Shown: piece after piece, positions 6,385-8,565 of the stretch
Position numbering within the stretch: position 1 is the stretch's first letter
Layout of the letters: every line of letters starts with the position of its first letter
Assembly: GCA_965371355.1 (NCBI GenBank)
Contig: CBDUYD010000127.1
Span: 1-8,565, forward strand
Source of the DNA: JASJHI01 sp965371355
GTDB taxonomy: Bacteria > Actinomycetota > Acidimicrobiia > Acidimicrobiales > Ilumatobacteraceae
DNA: 8,565 bases
Direction: 5' to 3'
The notes under the pieces: model-generated
Seen by the model: the letters and a program-made list of their open reading frames with translations, nothing else
The model's database searches: none
What the model was told of the DNA's origin: nothing
Position numbers and translations under genes: made by a program

Positions 6385-7188
6385 ATGCGGCGGATAGCGG
6401 ACTACGAGCTGATCGAGAGCCTCGGCTCGGGCAATCACGGCGAGTACTTCAGCGCCCGACCTCCGGGGCGGCTCGGCCTGGACGTAGATCGGGTCGCCGT
6501 CAAGGTGTTGGAGATGAACGCCTCCGAGGATGCGTTTCGTCGCGTGGCGAACGAACTGCGCCTGTTCGCCTCGATCGACAGCCCCGAACTGGTCACGCTC
6601 TACGACGCCGGCCAGCAGTCGGGATCGCTGTACTACGCGATGGAGTTCTTCGAGCGCGGGTCGCTGGCCAGTCCGATCGGCGAGTTGTCTCGCGCCGAGA
6701 TACTGGGCGCGCTCGCCGACGCCGCCCGGGCCGCGCATGCGCTCCACGAGGCAGGTGTCGCCCACCGCGACATCAAGCCGGCGAACGTGATGCTCACCGC
6801 GGACGGGGCCAAGCTGAGCGACCTCGGGCTGGCGCAGATCCTGTCGCCGGGACAGACGGCCACGGGAATCGGGCCGATCGGGACCATCGAGTACATGGAG
6901 CCCGGCGTCGTGCTCGGCGAGCGCGCCGGCCGGGCTTCCGACATCTGGGCGCTCGGGATCACCGCGCACCGGGTGTTGACGGGCACGTCGGTGTACGGCG
7001 AGATCCCATCGGGCGAGTTGATCGGTGCCCTCCGACACGTCTTGGAGACGACGCCGGCGCTTTCGCCCGATCTCAGCGACGGCGAGGCCGAGGTGATCGC
7101 CTCCTGTCTCGAGCCCGAACGCGTCGACCGGCCGGTGACCGCGGCCGAGTTGGCCGAGCGATTCGACGCGCTGGCGGTGGCGGCATGA
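6385..7188 (+). CDS. Minimal Hanks-type Ser/Thr protein kinase with divergent activation segment
   Basis: This 267-residue protein is a kinase domain and almost nothing else, with no membrane helix or sensor domain. Visible motifs are a glycine loop GSGNHGEYF (14-22, Tyr where Val is usual), AVK with K40, a likely helix-C Glu at 57, HRDIKPAN (127-134), DLG (146-148) in place of DFG, activation-loop T158 and T160, and GTIEYMEPG (166-174) where the canonical sequence would be GTPxYMAPE. DIWALG (about 186-191) and a C-terminal Arg in a DRP motif are kept. The catalytic Lys, Asp and metal-binding Asp are all present, so it is probably active despite the altered APE and DFG motifs. From memory, small actinobacterial kinases of this look tend to sit beside FHA genes; this was not checked. 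The start is set by GAGGGTGA 4 bases upstream. The stop overlaps the FHA start by ATGA, so expression should be coupled and the FHA protein is its likely substrate or reader. Confidence 0.92.
   Translation: MRRIADYELIESLGSGNHGEYFSARPPGRLGLDVDRVAVKVLEMNASEDAFRRVANELRLFASIDSPELVTLYDAGQQSGSLYYAMEFFERGSLASPIGELSRAEILGALADAARAAHALHEAGVAHRDIKPANVMLTADGAKLSDLGLAQILSPGQTATGIGPIGTIEYMEPGVVLGERAGRASDIWALGITAHRVLTGTSVYGEIPSGELIGALRHVLETTPALSPDLSDGEAEVIASCLEPERVDRPVTAAELAERFDALAVAA
7185..7188 (+). other. ATGA start/stop overlap coupling kinase and FHA genes
   Basis: The FHA gene ATG (7185-7187) overlaps the kinase stop TGA (7186-7188). This fixes the FHA start and argues for coupled, near-stoichiometric synthesis of the two proteins. 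Confidence 0.85.
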
Positions 7189-8438
7189 TCTCGGGGAGCA
7201 TCCTCCAGCTCGGCCCCGGCGATGGCGTCGTCGCGTCATTCGGTGCCGTCGCGCTCCTCGCCGGCCGCGGTACCGACCCGTCCGGCGTGCTGGTGGCGAC
7301 CGTGCGCGATGCCGCCGGGTCCGGCCCGACCCCCGGACGGCGGGTGGCTCGCAAGCTGGCGGGTCTGCTGACGGGGGACGGGGCCGACGAGCTGGCCGAC
7401 TTCGGCGTGCTGGCCGAGATGGACGACGGATTGCTCGTGTTCCTGTCCGGAGCGGTCGAGGCGGAGATCACCCAACTCGACGGGTCGACCATGTTGCTCG
7501 CCGGCGCCGATGCCGCGACCTGGGTCGATCGCGTACTGCCGGCGGGGACCGGTCCGGTGGAACTCCATTTCGCCGGCGACGGCGAGCCCCCCGGTCAGAC
7601 GTCGTTCGAACTGCAATCGGGAGTCGTGCCGGGCGGTTGGATCCGCCTCGTACCAGCCGACCCGGCCGCTGCCGACGTCGTCGATCCGACCGGCGAGGTG
7701 GCCACCGTGCCACCCTCTCCCGGTTCCGACATGCCGACGATGCCGCCACCGGCGCCGACCACCTCCGGGCCGGCACCGGAACCCGAGGTCGAACCCCGAC
7801 CCGATGCCGAACCCGAACCCGATTCCGAACCCGATACCGATGCCGATTTCGAGTCGTTCGTGCTCACGCCGGACCGCTCGACCCTGCGCGAGCCGTTGCC
7901 CCGCGAACTCGCCGACCAGCGGGCGACCATCGTCGAGCCCGTCCCCGGTACGGAATCCGACGATGCCGATCTGGTGGCCGGGATCCTGTGCTCGCGGCAG
8001 CACTTCAACAGCCCGGACTCGAGCTACTGCTCGACGTGCGGGATCTCGATGGTGCACCAGACCCACAACCTCGTTCGTCGCCAACGACCCCCGTTGGGTT
8101 TCGTGGTCTTCGACGACGGTTCGACGTTCACGCTCGACGGGCGGTACCTGCTCGGTCGTGAGCCCGAGACCGACCCACAGGTGCAGGTCGGCCAGGCGCG
8201 TGGAATCGCGCTGGACGACCCCGAGATGAGCGTCTCGCGCGTACACGCCGAGCTCCGACCGGTCGACTGGAACGTGGAGCTGATCGACCGCGGGTCGACG
8301 AACGGGACCCACATCTGGGACGCGGACGGGAGCGTCTGGGTACGGCTCTCGGCCGACGTGCCCCAGGTGCTACAGCCGGGGGCACACGCTGCGGTCGGGC
8401 AGCGGACGTTCGTCTACGAGAGCCCCCACCGGCGCTGA
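7185..8438 (+). CDS. FHA-domain protein with zinc-ribbon-like motif and acidic proline linker
   Basis: This 417-residue cytoplasmic protein is predicted to bind phosphothreonine peptides. From the N-terminus: a folded domain at 1-135 that I cannot name; a Pro/Thr-rich linker at about 160-197; an acidic PEP/EPD repeat at 198-223; a short segment with Thr in basic or hydrophobic context (T228, T233, T248); a zinc-ribbon-like C269-x3-H273-x8-C282-x2-C285 motif; and a C-terminal FHA domain at about 304-415. The FHA signature residues are present: G324-R325, S351-R352-x-H354 and S371-T372-N373-G374-T375, so binding should be intact. A zinc ribbon together with an FHA domain recalls cyanobacterial FraH and mycobacterial GarA/FhaA in broad outline only. 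The start is fixed by the ATGA overlap with the kinase gene. Thr residues in the linker could be kinase targets that fold back on the FHA domain, as in GarA/OdhI; this is an inference. FHA assignment is firm; the N-terminal domain is unknown. Confidence 0.92.
   Translation: MISGSILQLGPGDGVVASFGAVALLAGRGTDPSGVLVATVRDAAGSGPTPGRRVARKLAGLLTGDGADELADFGVLAEMDDGLLVFLSGAVEAEITQLDGSTMLLAGADAATWVDRVLPAGTGPVELHFAGDGEPPGQTSFELQSGVVPGGWIRLVPADPAAADVVDPTGEVATVPPSPGSDMPTMPPPAPTTSGPAPEPEVEPRPDAEPEPDSEPDTDADFESFVLTPDRSTLREPLPRELADQRATIVEPVPGTESDDADLVAGILCSRQHFNSPDSSYCSTCGISMVHQTHNLVRRQRPPLGFVVFDDGSTFTLDGRYLLGREPETDPQVQVGQARGIALDDPEMSVSRVHAELRPVDWNVELIDRGSTNGTHIWDADGSVWVRLSADVPQVLQPGAHAAVGQRTFVYESPHRR
7776..7850 (+). 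repeat. Degenerate GAACCCGA repeat coding for an acidic proline linker
   Basis: Repeated GAACCCGA/GATxCCGA units encode Pro-Glu and Pro-Asp dipeptides (residues 198-222 of the FHA protein). It is a low-complexity linker likely to vary in length between relatives by slippage. Confidence 0.6.
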
Positions 8439-8447
8439 GGGCCGGTG
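8427..8447. terminator. Candidate terminator hairpin spanning the FHA stop codon
   Basis: CACCGGC (8427-8433) and GCCGGTG (8441-8447) pair perfectly as a 7-bp GC-rich stem around a 7-base loop that holds the TGA stop (8436-8438). There is no T-run after it, as is often the case in actinobacteria. It lies between convergent genes and could end transcription from either side. Confidence 0.4.
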
Positions 8448-8479
8448 TCGTAGATCAGGTCCGGTGTCGTCGATCAGGT
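8442..8479. repeat. Two tandem 19-bp repeats at the end of the PIN gene
   Basis: CCGGTGTCGTAGATCAGGT (8442-8460) and CCGGTGTCGTCGATCAGGT (8461-8479) are adjacent and differ by one base. The second copy contains the minus-strand stop codon of the PIN gene (8474-8476); the first lies just beyond it. A local duplication is the simplest reading. Confidence 0.8.
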
Positions 8480-8565
8480 CCGCCTCCGGAGGATCTCGAA
8501 CTCGCACCGCGCCCCCGGCGCACCCGCGAGTCGCTCGTCGGAGGTGACCAACACCGCCCCGATCG
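8474..8565 (-). CDS. PIN-domain protein (VapC-type toxin), C-terminal fragment
   Basis: The minus-strand frame entering at the window's right edge encodes 30 residues ending at TGA (8476-8474): AVLVTSDERLAGAPGARCEF, preceded by IG and followed by EILRRRT. This closely matches the end of PIN-domain ribonucleases of the VapC type, with the hydrophobic strand, a T-x-D segment carrying a late acidic active-site residue, then an R-L-A-x-A-P-G turn and a final strand. If VapC-like, the full protein would be about 130 residues, would cleave RNA with Mg2+, and would be paired with an antitoxin gene just upstream of it, beyond the window. Its 3' end converges on the FHA gene with 35 bases between stop codons. 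Only the C-terminus is visible, so a non-toxin PIN protein remains possible. Confidence 0.65.
   Translation of the reverse strand, partial: IGAVLVTSDERLAGAPGARCEFEILRRRT

Noticed and set aside
7236..8312. Minus-strand open frame (358 codons) antisense to the FHA gene
   Set aside because: The plus strand has intact FHA and zinc-ribbon-like motifs and a coupled start; the antisense product shows no domain.
8483..8492. Perfect 10-base palindrome CCTCCGGAGG as a possible operator
   Set aside because: It lies inside the PIN coding region and is a simple GC palindrome expected by chance; nothing else supports a site.

Overview
The window is GC-rich, densely packed bacterial DNA. No stretch longer than about 110 bases lacks a gene. 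The GC-biased codon use, Hanks-type kinases paired with an FHA protein, Thr/Pro-rich extracytoplasmic linker, weak or absent Shine-Dalgarno sequences and a PIN-domain gene suggest a high-GC actinobacterium, perhaps of the Acidimicrobiia. That placement is an inference from style; no marker gene is present. No RNA gene, insertion sequence, CRISPR array or origin was seen.

Left block (+ strand, 1-2855): the 3' part of a gene for an extracytoplasmic beta-propeller protein that begins before the window, then after 71 bases a soluble Ser/Thr kinase with an unusual helical C-terminal extension. Middle block (- strand, 2860-4940): a two-gene operon joined by an ATGA overlap, made of a FAD/NAD(P)-binding oxidoreductase-like protein (upstream) and a small four-helix membrane protein (downstream). 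It converges on the kinase gene with only four bases between the stop codons. Right block (+ strand, 5001-8438): divergent from the oxidoreductase, a TauE/SafE (TSUP) family anion transporter, a minimal kinase-domain protein, and an FHA/zinc-ribbon protein whose start overlaps the kinase stop by ATGA. At the right edge is the 3' end of a minus-strand PIN-domain gene, probably a VapC-type toxin, converging on the FHA gene.

The core of interest is a phospho-signalling set (two kinases and an FHA reader) interleaved with a transporter and a predicted membrane-associated flavoprotein pair. The FHA protein is very likely the phosphothreonine-binding partner of the adjacent small kinase. The divergent oxidoreductase/TSUP promoter region carries three GTCAC direct repeats, so the two operons may be co-regulated. 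A role in sulfur-compound or other redox chemistry under kinase control is a hypothesis only; nothing in the sequence fixes the substrate.
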